A stretch of 64,000 bases of DNA from Rothia endophytica (GTDB lineage Bacteria; Actinomycetota; Actinomycetes; Actinomycetales; Micrococcaceae): positions 124,001-188,000 of the forward strand of contig NZ_CAKMSJ010000003.1 of NCBI RefSeq assembly GCF_928381505.1. The letters run 5' to 3'. Shown piece after piece: positions 1-8,774 of the stretch (the first letter of the stretch is position 1; each line of letters starts with the position of its first letter). A model generated the notes under the pieces. The model made no database searches. It saw only the letters and a program-made list of their open reading frames with translations, and was not told the origin of the DNA. The translations under genes were made by a program, and so were the position numbers.

Positions 1-262
1 GTTCTGCCAACAGACGCAGGGCAGGTTCAGGCAGTTGCTCCGCACCCATAATTTGCTGCCCCAGTGCCCTGGTTCCGGCGCCGGGGAGACGGCTGAGTGC
101 CCGGCCAGCTAGTGTGCCTGCCCGGTGAGGTAGTTTACGGGTGACCTGTAGAGCAAGGAGTGCAGGGTCATCTATAGCGTGACGAGCCGCAACCTGCACC
201 ACCAGTGCAAGGTTCCGAGCCAGGCCTGTTGCCCGCGCAACCTTTCTTCGAGCCTCAGACAT
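1..262 (-). CDS. Unidentified protein, partial (runs off left edge)
   Basis: An open frame begins at ATG 262-260 and stays open for 87 codons to the window edge. Its start overlaps the stop of the glycosyltransferase gene by 8 bases, so the two are probably translated together. The visible part is rich in Arg, Ala and Leu (it begins MSEARRKVARATGLARN) and shows no motif I can name. A role in surface polysaccharide synthesis is only suggested by its neighbour. The rest of the gene lies outside the window. Confidence 0.6.
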   Translation of the reverse strand, partial: MSEARRKVARATGLARNLALVVQVAARHAIDDPALLALQVTRKLPHRAGTLAGRALSRLPGAGTRALGQQIMGAEQLPEPALRLLAE

Positions 263-1523
263 GCCTGCCTCTTCTCTCGCGCGAACGGTCTACTACGCGC
301 TCCAGTTTGGCAAGGTAGCGGCGTGAGAGCGTTCCGTAGTTGTAGTCGTTATAGAGCAAAAAGCGCCCGGTGGTCCCCACCGCCAGCTCTGTGGAGTTAC
401 CAATCAGTTGTTCCAGGGCATCAGCCAGAGCCTGGGCGTTCTGTGGCGGCACCACGGTGCTGACTCCTGAACGCTGCAAAATCATGGCTGCTTCACCGGC
501 CACTAGACCGATGATTCTGCGTTGGGTAGAAAGCAGCTCAAAGATTTTAGAGGGTACGGTGTGCCGGAAAGGTTTGGTATCTTTCAACGACACTATTTCG
601 ACGTCGGCCCACCGATAGGTCTCCTGTAGGTTAGCGCGGGGTACAGGGGGCTGAAAATCAACGTCCAGTGAGCGGCGGGCAGCCTCCGCTTGAAGGACCG
701 GCAAATCTGCTCCGCTGCCTACTATGCGAAGCTTCACCTGTTCTCTATATCCACGCTGGTACAGCTCCTCAAGAGCGTCAAGTAGTACGCTCAGACCCTG
801 GCTGCGCCCCACGGTGCCCAGGTACTGAACCCGCAAGATACCATCGCCGCGGTCGGTGTGCTCAAGCTCCATAAAGCTCGCTGTTTCAGCACCGTTAGAG
901 ATAACCTCAACGTGCTTGATGCCCCGCTCCTTCAAGATAGCAGCGAAGCCCTCGGTAGTAGTGATACAGGTAGCAGCCTGTTTCTGCAGTGCGGTGACGC
1001 TTCTAAAAACTGCGGCTTTTAGCAGGTGCCGGGGCAAAGACTGGCGCGCTACCTGCGTGCTCATGTCACCGGTCACTACATCGGGCCAGGCATCTCTAAA
1101 CTCCGCTACCAGCGGGCGGCGTATAACGTTACTCACAAGGCTACCGGCTAATAAGGACGGCAAACCAGGTACGGTTGCCACCACAACATCAGGCCGCCAA
1201 CCGCTTGCCGCTGAACCCAGCGTCCACGCCACTGAACCCGCAGCAACTACTAGCTGATCCACTAGTCGCAGAGCTCCCGAGAAACCATGCGCAAGGTAGG
1301 GGGTGCGCACCACGATCTCTCCTAGAGCACCGGGGGCGGGTTTGAAAAAGCTGTACTGACCGCGCCACTGGGCAGCAGTTTGCCTGTCTGGGTAGTGCGG
1401 AGGAGGGCACACCACGCGCACCTCATGACCGGCGGATGTCCAATGCTTCACAAAAGCGGACCAGCGGCGCTGAGGTGCCCCTATTTCGGGTTCATAATAG
1501 TGCGTAAGAAGGAGTATTTTCAT
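255..1523 (-). CDS. Glycosyltransferase family 4 (WbuB/WcaI-like)
   Basis: A 422-residue GT-B fold glycosyltransferase, expected to move a sugar from a nucleotide-sugar donor to a cell-surface polysaccharide or glycolipid acceptor on the cytoplasmic side. The N-terminal domain opens with a typical strand, MKILLLTHYYEPEIGAPQRR. The C-terminal nucleotide-binding domain starts near residue 230 (VQYLGTVGRSQGLSVLLDAL), and the donor-binding stretch with VPSKIFELL lies near residue 325. Length and motif order match the WbuB/WcaI-like branch of GT4. It is followed by an overlapping partial gene. Donor and acceptor cannot be told from sequence. Confidence 0.85.
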   Translation of the reverse strand: MKILLLTHYYEPEIGAPQRRWSAFVKHWTSAGHEVRVVCPPPHYPDRQTAAQWRGQYSFFKPAPGALGEIVVRTPYLAHGFSGALRLVDQLVVAAGSVAWTLGSAASGWRPDVVVATVPGLPSLLAGSLVSNVIRRPLVAEFRDAWPDVVTGDMSTQVARQSLPRHLLKAAVFRSVTALQKQAATCITTTEGFAAILKERGIKHVEVISNGAETASFMELEHTDRGDGILRVQYLGTVGRSQGLSVLLDALEELYQRGYREQVKLRIVGSGADLPVLQAEAARRSLDVDFQPPVPRANLQETYRWADVEIVSLKDTKPFRHTVPSKIFELLSTQRRIIGLVAGEAAMILQRSGVSTVVPPQNAQALADALEQLIGNSTELAVGTTGRFLLYNDYNYGTLSRRYLAKLERVVDRSRERRGRHV

Positions 1524-1629
1524 GGTGCGGTGTGCTGAGGTGTGGGCTGTTTGGCTTAGTCACTCCTGTTTAAGCCTACTAGCCAACACCCTTGTCACCT
1601 AACATTGCGACTCTCACCTTTTAACGCAA

Positions 1630-1683
1630 ATACCCCCGGGTCACCTAGAGGTTGAAATAACGACCGGTGGCCCCAGGGGGTAT
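1630..1683 (-). terminator. Hairpin after the 4-TM protein gene
   Basis: ATACCCCC at 1630 pairs with GGGGGTAT ending at 1683, and the stem continues with GGGTCACC against GGTGGCCC. It sits just past the stop of the leftward gene at 1702. The T-run on the - strand is weak, so termination is likely but not certain. Confidence 0.5.
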
Positions 1684-1701
1684 CTTCTAAAAATAGACCA
1701 G

Positions 1702-2364
1702 CTAGGAGCCCATGTAAGCGCGTTGCTTAAGCCACTGACCGTAGACCTGCATCTGACGAATGTAGGCATTACTGGGACGTAGCCACATCAACACGAGAGG
1801 AGCAATCGCGACGACTGATGCGAGCAGGCCCACCAGCATGGTCCAGTGGAAGAAGAGGAAGAAAGTGAAGACGCCGAACAGACCCAGTACCTTGAAAGCC
1901 GCGTAAACGGTCAGAACGATGCGTGCCCAGTTATGACCCTTCACCAGGAAGATTGCCAGGATGATAAGAGCAGCGGAGAACAGTAGGGTGCTACCGAGGG
2001 AGGTTACCAGTTCAAAGGTGCTGAGCTCCGTCGGTGCGTTAGCCAGTTCCGTTTCGAAAGTGGCTCTATCCTCTTCAGGGATAAAACTGCCGAACATACC
2101 CATCACGCCGTCCATCGAGGACTGCAGAAGCTCTTTCCAATACACAAGACCCAGCACTGTGCTCACAATATTGAGTAGCACAATGGCGTAAACGCTGTTC
2201 GCTGCCATTTTAATGGTGCCGGGAACAGCCGGCTTTTCCATGTGCTGAGGGAGCCCCTGGCCGTAAACCTGTGCGTAGTTCTCGTAGGCACCCCCGCTGT
2301 GAGTGGACGAGTAGCTGGGCGGTTGCTGCTGGTTGGGGTAGGTGCCGTAATTGTTCTCGCTCAT
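1702..2364 (-). CDS. Four-TM membrane protein, unknown function
   Basis: A 220-residue protein with a Gln/Pro/Tyr-rich cytoplasmic N-terminus of about 50 residues (NNYGTYPNQQQPPSYSS) followed by four hydrophobic segments near residues 55-75, 118-140, 148-172 and 176-196. This layout is common in actinobacterial membrane proteins of unknown role. No catalytic motif is visible. It is followed by a hairpin and appears to be transcribed alone. Confidence 0.8.
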   Translation of the reverse strand: MSENNYGTYPNQQQPPSYSSTHSGGAYENYAQVYGQGLPQHMEKPAVPGTIKMAANSVYAIVLLNIVSTVLGLVYWKELLQSSMDGVMGMFGSFIPEEDRATFETELANAPTELSTFELVTSLGSTLLFSAALIILAIFLVKGHNWARIVLTVYAAFKVLGLFGVFTFFLFFHWTMLVGLLASVVAIAPLVLMWLRPSNAYIRQMQVYGQWLKQRAYMGS

Positions 2365-2451
2365 AGCTTTGCTTCCTCGATCAGCTGGTGGAGTGGGACA
2401 TGTTCCTTTTAATCTAGCAGGAGAGAAGATGTTTGCACCTTGCCTCTTACC

Positions 2452-2958
2452 TTAGTTCGCTTCAAAAATGCCGCGAGAGCGATCTTTTTTGACGTCTGAG
2501 GCAGGGAAGATTCGCCCGCTCATAGAGATATACACGCCTGGTTCTAGAAGGTTGAGGGCAGTCACTGCCGCTCCCAGGTTGAAGGAGGCGTCCGAGGCGC
2601 GCATCGCGGCAGGCTGCATGGCACCGGTGAGTACCACGACTTTTTGCCCCAGCGCTGCGTGGGCTTGAAGATAACGTGCTGTTTCAGGCATGGTGTCGGT
2701 GCCGTGGGTGATGAGAATGCGGTCGTTGTGCACGGCGTCCAGGGCCTTGACCAATTCTGCCCGGTCAGCATCGGTCATATCGAGGCTATCGAGTTTCAGG
2801 ACGCTCTGGGTTTCAAATGTGGTATCGGTACGCACAAAGCTGAGCAACCCCGGGGCGGCAGGCTCACCAATTTCTAGCTCCCCGGCAACGGAGTAGACCT
2901 TGTCGAAGGTCCCCCCGGTGGTCAGCAAGGTAACGGTGGAGGCATTGTTGATGGTCAT
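2452..2958 (-). CDS. Single-domain asparaginase-like protein
   Basis: A 168-residue protein that matches only the N-terminal catalytic domain of L-asparaginase. The two signature threonine regions are present: TTGGTFDK near residue 13 and HGTDTMPETA near residue 84, as is VVLTGAM near residue 114. Ordinary asparaginases are about 320-350 residues and build part of the active site from a C-terminal domain that is absent here. Short one-domain relatives do occur in bacteria, so this may be a natural variant and not a broken gene; I see no remnant of the second domain downstream. Substrate and activity are uncertain. Confidence 0.75.
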   Translation of the reverse strand: MTINNASTVTLLTTGGTFDKVYSVAGELEIGEPAAPGLLSFVRTDTTFETQSVLKLDSLDMTDADRAELVKALDAVHNDRILITHGTDTMPETARYLQAHAALGQKVVVLTGAMQPAAMRASDASFNLGAAVTALNLLEPGVYISMSGRIFPASDVKKDRSRGIFEAN

Positions 2959-3035
2959 AATAATCCTCTTTTGTTCTCAGATTTTTTAGCGCTGGGATTT
3001 TATTCTAGGGCGTTAGTAGTGGAGTAGGGCTCTAG

Positions 3036-3557
3036 CTAAATTTTTTGGGCTAGTTCGCCAACGGCTCGTCTGATGCGGTCCAGTGTTCGCGCCTCATCTA
3101 ACGTACCGGGGGTGGTGTAGACACCTGTAGCGCAGGTATCTGCACCCAGGTAGCTGAAGAGCGGACGCAGGGCGTAGTCCAGTGCGAGCATATGACGGTG
3201 ACTACCACCCGTGGCCGCCATGAGCAGGGGTTTTCCCCTGATGTCATCTGGTTCCACTAAATCCCAGAAGAGCTTGAAAAGACCGGAATAGCTCGCCTTA
3301 AAAATGGGGGTTACGGTGATAATCGCGTCAGCTGCGCGCAACTGCTCAAAGAGGGCAACAAGGGTGCCGGGGGCCTCCCCATCCAGGTAGTCAGCGATGT
3401 CATGGGTGTACTGCCCCAGGTGGTAGGTGGAGTACTTAGCGGAGGTTCCTGCCGCCAATGCGCCCTCTACCTCCTGCCGCAGTTTCTCAGCCAGTAGTGC
3501 TGAGGCAGAGTGACGGGCCGCCCCAGCAGTTACGACCACAATGTTTAGAGTTGTCAT
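3036..3557 (-). CDS. NAD(P)H-dependent FMN reductase
   Basis: A 173-residue flavodoxin-like reductase. The N-terminal strand and phosphate-binding loop (LNIVVVTAGAARHSASALLAEKL) and the central stretch ADAIITVTPIFKASYSGLFKLFWDLV are typical of the MsuE/CE1759 branch of NADPH-dependent FMN reductases, which supply reduced flavin or act as quinone or nitro reductases. It lies 17 bases past the stop of the truncated acyl-CoA ligase gene and may share its transcript. The partner enzyme is not in view. Confidence 0.8.
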   Translation of the reverse strand: MTTLNIVVVTAGAARHSASALLAEKLRQEVEGALAAGTSAKYSTYHLGQYTHDIADYLDGEAPGTLVALFEQLRAADAIITVTPIFKASYSGLFKLFWDLVEPDDIRGKPLLMAATGGSHRHMLALDYALRPLFSYLGADTCATGVYTTPGTLDEARTLDRIRRAVGELAQKI

Positions 3558-3574
3558 GGTTCTATTATGGTGCC

Positions 3575-4687
3575 CTACCGGTACATGCTTTCAACCGCGC
3601 TTGCCCACCGCTGCGCGAAAACCGTGCGTTTAAGCTTCTGCGTGGGGGTAACCAGGCTCGGGTCAGTCGCATCTACCTCAACCAGCTCAAACTTTTTTAC
3701 CTGGCCTAAGTCTAGGCGCTCGCGGTGTTGCCCCACAGCTTGAGCTGTGGCCTCGGCGCGTGCCCGCAGAGCGCCAAGTTTTTTGGCGTTGGCTTGGGCA
3801 GCTACTTTTTGCTGAATCTTTTCAAGCGCCCGGGGCACCACGACTAAGAAGGTGGGGCGCAGCGTGACCAGCTGTTCAATGACCTGGGTGGGGTGAGACA
3901 GGTGGGCCACGCTCATTCCGCTGTTCAGGCAGACAAACTGCAACCCTCGCGCCAACACATGCGCCAGGGGTAGAAAAATAACCGTTGAGCCGTTTTCATG
4001 GACCACTTCACGGTAGGAGGCACCTACATTCAGCACCTGCCCCAGCAGGTTACGGTGGGTGATGATGACCCCCTTAGGGGCAGACGTGGTGCCGGAGGTG
4101 TAGACCAGGGTCGCCACATCATCAAGGGCAGCCTGGGTTCGAGCGGTCTCTAAATCATCCTCGGTGACACTCTGCCCCAGTTGCCTCAGGCTCTCCAGGG
4201 GCTTTAGCTCACCGATAAAGCACCAGATGCCCTGCTGTTCTGCCCCTTGGCTCTTGGCTAGTGCGGTCTCCAATTTATTTGCCTGGCTGACCGTACCTGC
4301 AAAGGCAAACTGCACCCCGGCGTCCTCAATAATCTGATCTACCTGAACCTGCGAGCTGGTCTCATAGACCGGCACCACGGCGCCGCCTGCATACAGAATC
4401 GCAAGGTCAGCGACAGCCCACTGGTAAGAGGTAGCTGCCATAATCGCAACCCTCCCACCGGGCTTCAGACCGGCAGCTATCAGACCCTTAGCTAGCCCCT
4501 TCACGTCATCTTCGAACTGCTCAGCGCTGACGTCCCGCCAGCTAGCAATCTGCCCCGAAGCATCATGCTCTAGCACGCGGAAGGCGGTATGCTGCGGAGC
4601 TTTCTGCACCCGGTAGCACAAAATATCCGTCAGGTTACGGTGGTCAGTTGCGGGATTAACGAGTAAAGGGGATAAAACTTCTTGCAT
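3575..4687 (-). pseudogene. Long-chain acyl-CoA ligase (FadD15-like), internal deletion
   Basis: The first about 290 residues match the N-terminal half of long-chain fatty acid CoA ligases: the ATP-binding motif VYTSGTTSAPKG is near residue 193 and FLPLAHVLARG near 237. The last about 45 residues match the extreme C-terminus, VKKFELV through TPTQKLKR, which carries the catalytic lysine motif. Everything between is missing, including the aromatic-Gly-x-T/S-E motif, the GD motif and the hinge; full-length relatives have about 600 residues. The frame is kept, so a 370-residue protein could be made, but it should not form acyl-adenylate. It lies 6 bases past another decayed gene. Confidence 0.75.
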
Positions 4688-4693
4688 CTTCTC

Positions 4694-5147
4694 TTATCCG
4701 CCCTTCGTGAAAGGAATGAGGACGGGGGTGTTTTCCACATAAGCCCTGTATTTGGGGTCATCACCCCATTTTTTCTCTGCCTTCTTTTCCAGCATCGGAA
4801 TACCGCTTACCTTGGTCAGCAAGAGCGTCACCACGAGGGGTGAAAGGAGTGCCACCCACTGCCAGCCCACGAGCGCGGGGGCAGCGGTGAGGAATACACC
4901 AACCCACAGGGTAATATCACCAAAATAATTGGGATTGCGGCTCACCAAATAAGCCGGAATATACGCTAACCACTGCACGGCAAAAACTAAAACCACCAGG
5001 GTGGCGAAGATGGGTAGACCTAGCAGGGTCTGACCTCTATAGCTCCCCGCTAAAGCCAGCAGGCACCAGCACCACGCCCAGCGCGATGGCAATGCGGCGG
5101 TTCATCTCAGCTGAACCCTTTTGATCAGGTTGATGTGATGTACTCAC
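4694..5147 (-). pseudogene. DUF1295 (steroid 5-alpha-reductase-like) membrane protein, broken
   Basis: The C-terminal 130 residues in one frame are typical of DUF1295/isoprenylcysteine methyltransferase-like proteins: NPNYFGDITLWVGVF, KVSGIPMLEKKAEKKWG and Y-x-x-Y-x-x-x-TPVLIPF. Relatives have about 260 residues. Upstream, a second frame starts at GTG 5147 behind a plausible ribosome site, reads MNRRIAIALGVVLVP (a credible first membrane helix) and stops at TAG 5039-5037. The two frames differ, and about 90 residues of the family are missing between them. I read this as a deletion plus frameshift. An alternative is that a short protein starts at 5092. Confidence 0.65.
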
Positions 5148-5313
5148 GGCGACTTCCTTATAAATCTACAAATGATGGTGCTGACCTTACCGCCAATGTA
5201 ACCTAGACCCAAACGCTTTCTCGCCTGGCATAGCGCAGCATCACAGGTGACCTTCGGGGCTTGCTGGCAGGAAGGTAGCATGGAGGCAACCACTCCTAAG
5301 AGAAAGTAGCACC

Positions 5314-6162
5314 ATGACCACCTCGCGAGAAGCCCTCACCCTTCGCTTCCCCATCGTAGGAGCCCAGTGGCTAGCCGCTCACCTTGCGGCACCTAACCTA
5401 GTTGTCCTGGACGCTTCAGTGGGTGAGTTTTCTGGCGCTGATACGGGCATTCCTGGAGCCCGCCGCTTTGATATCGATGGGTCTATGAGCGCAGATGAAG
5501 GAGTGCACACCATGCTGCCCGCAGACGTCTTTGAGCAGCGGGTGCGTGCACTGGGGGTTAACCGGGACTCCGCCATCGTTATCTACGACCGGCAAGGGCT
5601 CTTCTCTGCAGCCCGTGGCTGGTTCATGTTCGTGGCAATGGGCCACGATAACGTGGCGATTCTGGACGGCGGGCTACCGGCCTGGCTAGAGGCAGGCTTC
5701 AATGAACTCCCGCTCAACCGCGGGCCCTTCACCACCGGCTCCTTTGTTGCCCAGGACCGAGAACTATTTGTGGACGCTCTGACCACCAAAGCTCTCGCGC
5801 AACACGAGAGCGCGCAGGTCATTGATGTGCGCAGCGCTGGCCGCTTTGCAGGTGTTGACCCCGAACCCCGTGAGGGTTTGCGAGCAGGGCATATCCCCGG
5901 ATCAGTCAATTTGCCTTTTACTTCTCTGCTGGATGCCCAGGGAGCATTTGTTGCCCCCGAGCAGGTACGTAAAGCGGTAGACGACGCAGCTGGCGGCAAA
6001 GAGACCCTGGTCTTTAGTTGCGGCTCGGGTGTCACAGCCTGCATCGGTGCGCTCGCAGCGTATGTTTCTGGCTACACCGAAATCGCGGTCTATGACGGCT
6101 CATGGGCTGAGTGGGGTGCCGCTGACCCCGCTGGCGTCCGCCCGGTCGAGCAAAAGCGCTAG
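5314..6162 (+). CDS. sseA: Thiosulfate/3-mercaptopyruvate sulfurtransferase (tandem rhodanese)
   Basis: A 282-residue two-domain rhodanese that moves sulfane sulfur from thiosulfate or 3-mercaptopyruvate to a thiophile such as cyanide or thioredoxin. The inactive N-terminal rhodanese domain spans about residues 12-135 (IPGARRFDID, VIYDRQGLFSAARGWF). The catalytic domain spans about 150-275 (VIDVRSAGRFAG, GHIPGSVNLPF), and its active-site loop CGSGVTAC places the catalytic cysteine near residue 236. The CGSGVT form of the loop is usual for the mercaptopyruvate branch. It is transcribed alone and converges with a Tat-exported protein gene. Confidence 0.88.
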   Translation: MTTSREALTLRFPIVGAQWLAAHLAAPNLVVLDASVGEFSGADTGIPGARRFDIDGSMSADEGVHTMLPADVFEQRVRALGVNRDSAIVIYDRQGLFSAARGWFMFVAMGHDNVAILDGGLPAWLEAGFNELPLNRGPFTTGSFVAQDRELFVDALTTKALAQHESAQVIDVRSAGRFAGVDPEPREGLRAGHIPGSVNLPFTSLLDAQGAFVAPEQVRKAVDDAAGGKETLVFSCGSGVTACIGALAAYVSGYTEIAVYDGSWAEWGAADPAGVRPVEQKR

Positions 6163-6172
6163 ATAGACACAG

Positions 6173-6733
6173 TTATGCTGGTTGAAGAGTACCAGAACGT
6201 TCAAAGGAATAGACCGTGCCGTTAACGGTTACAGAACGCACTGTAATAATTTGCAAGGCTCTGACACATCTGTTCACACTCGTGGTGAAATAAGGTAGTG
6301 TGCTGGGGAACCACAGCTTAGTGGCGGTGTCGTATCGCCATGTTCCATTAAACGTAGTGGTGTAGGCACGGTAGTTGGTTTTGACCGGAGCAGCGGGGTC
6401 GTAGATAAGGTCTGACCATTCATTGGCGATCCCGCCTTTTTGAAAGATGGGCGAACCAGCAGCGGTGGAGACATACTGGGTTATTTTGGTTACGCCGATC
6501 ACTGCTGAAGCTGTTGTGTCTGAAACCCATAGCCCGCGTTTAGGGTAGGTACCCTGACCATTGATGGTGTAGGTCATTTGAGTAGATGAGGAGCACCTGG
6601 TTGTATTCAACAGCCAACCATCGAGGGCGGGCTGGGGCGAAGCCGCGTAGGCGGGTATGGTTGCTGTCGCTAGGACGGCGGGAGCGGCCCAAGCCGCTCC
6701 TTTAACGATGCTACGGCGTGGTTGTTGTGACAT
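6173..6733 (-). CDS. Tat-exported protein, unknown function
   Basis: A 186-residue protein with a clear twin-arginine signal: PRRSIVKGAAWAAPAVLATATIPAYA, with cleavage expected after AYA near residue 30 (the run quoted is the Tat motif plus hydrophobic stretch, shortened to RRSIVKGAAW...AYA). The mature part is beta-rich, with many Thr and Tyr residues and two cysteines, and I do not recognise a family. The signal indicates export in a folded state. Confidence 0.75.
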   Translation of the reverse strand: MSQQPRRSIVKGAAWAAPAVLATATIPAYAASPQPALDGWLLNTTRCSSSTQMTYTINGQGTYPKRGLWVSDTTASAVIGVTKITQYVSTAAGSPIFQKGGIANEWSDLIYDPAAPVKTNYRAYTTTFNGTWRYDTATKLWFPSTLPYFTTSVNRCVRALQIITVRSVTVNGTVYSFERSGTLQPA

Positions 6734-7257
6734 GGTATCCTCTGCGAGTGAGTGAATTAGCGATATAACTATCTTTCAAGAGTTAAATCATACTGTATCT
6801 ACCCCCGGGGGCAAATGATACACGAGGACAGAATGTACTGGGTCCTCGACAGGGCTCAAATGAGCAAAGCTCAACCAGGCCAAAGTTTGGTGTATCGTTC
6901 TTTTCTTTACCGGAGCTAGCTCACCACAAGTATCCTCATCTTATTTCTAGTGGTTAGCTTTATAACCTCAGGTGGCGAAAGATATTTAGTTCCAACCAGT
7001 TCAGGTGTAGCATTCAATACAGAGGCGGCCCTAGCTGCTGGTGAACACAGCCAAATCATCCAGGCTGGCCAGAATTTTAATCGCATCCAGCAAGCCCAGA
7101 ATCACGATTCCTCACCGCAACCAGCTCACGCAAGCAACTCTTACAGCTCTGAACGCTATGCACAACCGCAAGGCATTAAGATCCCAGTTTAGGGTAATTG
7201 GTGTGGCCCTGGACATAGTGGCCCCGCCCCCCCGTAGATACACTTGATATACTTTGC
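6734..7257. other. 524-bp stretch without a supported gene
   Basis: AT-richer than its neighbours. A weak forward frame of 80 codons starts at 6950 but has no ribosome site and no recognisable domain, so I leave it out. The promoter of the Tat-exported protein should lie in the first 150 bp. A good -10 box, TATACT, lies at 7249-7254 just before the next small ORF. Confidence 0.5.
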
Positions 7258-7428
7258 ATGCGCCATGACAAGTGCTACGCACAACGCGGCTATCTCAGTT
7301 GCTATTGCGATGCTCAACTCAAGGCAGAAATCGACCGTTTTTCCCACAGGATGGGAAGCAAAGAAAGGGCCATGGCAGCAGCCGTAAAGCTTGCTTTTAT
7401 GCATCCGGCATGCAACCACTTTTCATAA
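7258..7428 (+). CDS. Possible 56-residue protein, unknown
   Basis: A forward frame from ATG 7258 to TAA 7428. It starts MRHDKCYAQRGYLSCYCDAQ and has a helical, lysine-rich second half with four cysteines in all. TATACT lies four bases before the ATG, so a transcript would begin at or next to the start codon. It ends 30 bases before the next membrane-protein gene and could be its operon partner. No family recognised; it may also be a gene fragment. Confidence 0.35.
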   Translation: MRHDKCYAQRGYLSCYCDAQLKAEIDRFSHRMGSKERAMAAAVKLAFMHPACNHFS

Positions 7429-7458
7429 GAAGCTACAAGAGATAATCAGGAATCAGTC

Positions 7459-7737
7459 ATGAAATTGCGGGAGGGCACCTATCAGAAACTGGCTATAGCA
7501 ATATTCATTCCTACGCTAGGTTGGTACATTGGGGTTTTCTTCACTGGAACCCATTCGCCACAGGAAACCCTAATCACAGCAGTCGGCATTACTACTCTCT
7601 TCTTGCTATCTTCCCTCTTATTCGCCTTAGGGAAGATGGTGAAGACCGCTATCATAACTTTCCTCCTAGGTAGTACAAGCATCCTTATTTTGTTTCTTGT
7701 GGTCGGTTTCATTGAATCCCTGCAAGGAAACGCTTAA
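7459..7737 (+). CDS. Small three-TM membrane protein, unknown
   Basis: A 92-residue protein with three hydrophobic segments near residues 10-28, 36-56 and 62-84 and short charged ends. There is no signal peptide and no catalytic motif. The ribosome site (AGGAATC, 6 bases before ATG) is weak. It is the last gene before the element integrated at tRNA-Lys and is followed by a strong hairpin. Confidence 0.55.
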   Translation: MKLREGTYQKLAIAIFIPTLGWYIGVFFTGTHSPQETLITAVGITTLFLLSSLLFALGKMVKTAIITFLLGSTSILILFLVVGFIESLQGNA

Positions 7738-7773
7738 GCAAGCTTGAAAGGGACCTGCCCAGAGTAAAGAAAA

Positions 7774-7803
7774 ACCCCTCACCTATCCTGCTAGGTGAGG
7801 GGT
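7774..7803. terminator. Terminator hairpin left of the integrated element
   Basis: ACCCCTCACCTA (7774-7785) pairs perfectly with TAGGTGAGGGGT (7792-7803). On the - strand it is followed by a T-run. It resembles the hairpin beside the intact tRNA-Lys at 13361-13392 and is probably the original terminator of tRNA-Lys, pushed away from the gene by the insertion. Confidence 0.8.
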
Positions 7804-7807
7804 AATA

Positions 7808-7847
7808 TGTGCGCCCTGTGGGGCTCGAACCCACGACCCACGGATTA
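7808..7847. repeat. Left attachment site (partial tRNA-Lys copy)
   Basis: Identical over 40 bases to 13398-13437. It contains the T-arm, acceptor 3' strand and anticodon-stem 3' strand of tRNA-Lys but no 5' half, so it is not a working tRNA. Confidence 0.9.
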
Positions 7848-7960
7848 GGATTAGCCTAATTTCAGTACATTCAGACAGTTCTAGCAATATTACTTTGGCT
7901 AGGCAATACTCCCCATTTTGAGGCTATTTTGATTGCCTGAAATTACCTCCGATTGTTTTC

Positions 7961-7984
7961 AAAACGTGCCCAAAGCGTGCCCGT
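7961..7984 (+). repeat. Left arm-type integrase site (candidate)
   Basis: Two direct CGTGCCC units separated by 4 bases (AAAACGTGCCC then AAAGCGTGCCCGT). The same double unit lies inside the other end at 13320-13343 in the same orientation. Position and pairing fit arm sites bound by the integrase N-terminal domain; this is inferred. Confidence 0.55.
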
Positions 7985-8770
7985 TACTAGCCTCAGAGAC
8001 AGCGGCAATACGCAGCTCAACCAGTAAGCAAGCTACACCCCTCACCCCAGAACTAACCCCACTCCCCTGGCTCCAGCTGCAGGGGTTTGCATGAGGTCGT
8101 GGGTTTCTATGGGGTCGGGAGCGCCATGGGGTCAGTTGCAGGGCAGGGAGCGCCATGGGGTGGCGGGCAGGGTTTTGCCGTTCTTTTATGCGGGTGTTCG
8201 CTGTGATGTTGCGGGCAATGCAGTACGGGGTGCATGGTTATGCAAGTTCACTCCCTCCCTATGCGTGGACGGAGGGGGAGAGGAGAGAGCGCCCAGGAAT
8301 TTGTCCACATAATTTCAAGCTGGTGATATTACCGCCCCTAGGGTGCGCGTACTAGCTGCTCTTTGAAACCTCGTTCATGCAGGTTTTGGAGTGCGGGGCC
8401 GCGGTGTCTAGCACTGGCCTACTGATGGGGGCCGAGAAGATGCAGAGAAGGGACTACTTGTTGCCCGATCGGGTAGAAAATCCCAGAGCCGATGCCCTCC
8501 ACATTGTGGAGGTAGTTAGAGGTGGGGGTGTCGAGGTTGTCGATACCCCTTTGTCAGCAGCTCTGGCAGTCTCACAAGACCCCTGGGGATTATCCACTCC
8601 CCTGCCCCTTTGCGTTCCCTCCCCTCGGCATAGGGAAATATCCCCCCGCACCGAGAAAAACCAAAACCCCTAGCCACACACCAGACCGCCCCCTGTGCCC
8701 CGTGGCTGGTGTCCGTTGTGTCCGGATTGTCTTTTTGCCTAGTCACAACGGGGTTATTTTGTAGCTTGAG
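7985..8770. other. 786-bp stretch without a supported gene, inside the element
   Basis: Only weak frames without ribosome sites occur here. A 16-bp direct repeat, GGGAGCGCCATGGGGT, is found twice near 8106 and 8144. The stretch lies between the attachment site and the iterons, where such elements often keep replication or packaging sites. Confidence 0.5.
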
Positions 8771-8774
8771 TTAC

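Noticed and set aside
6950..7192. 80-codon forward frame
   Set aside because: No ribosome site, no recognisable domain, and a polar low-complexity end; probably chance or an old fragment.
8377..8764. Overlapping frames between the attachment site and the iterons
   Set aside because: Both strands are open because the sequence is C-rich; no ribosome site or domain.
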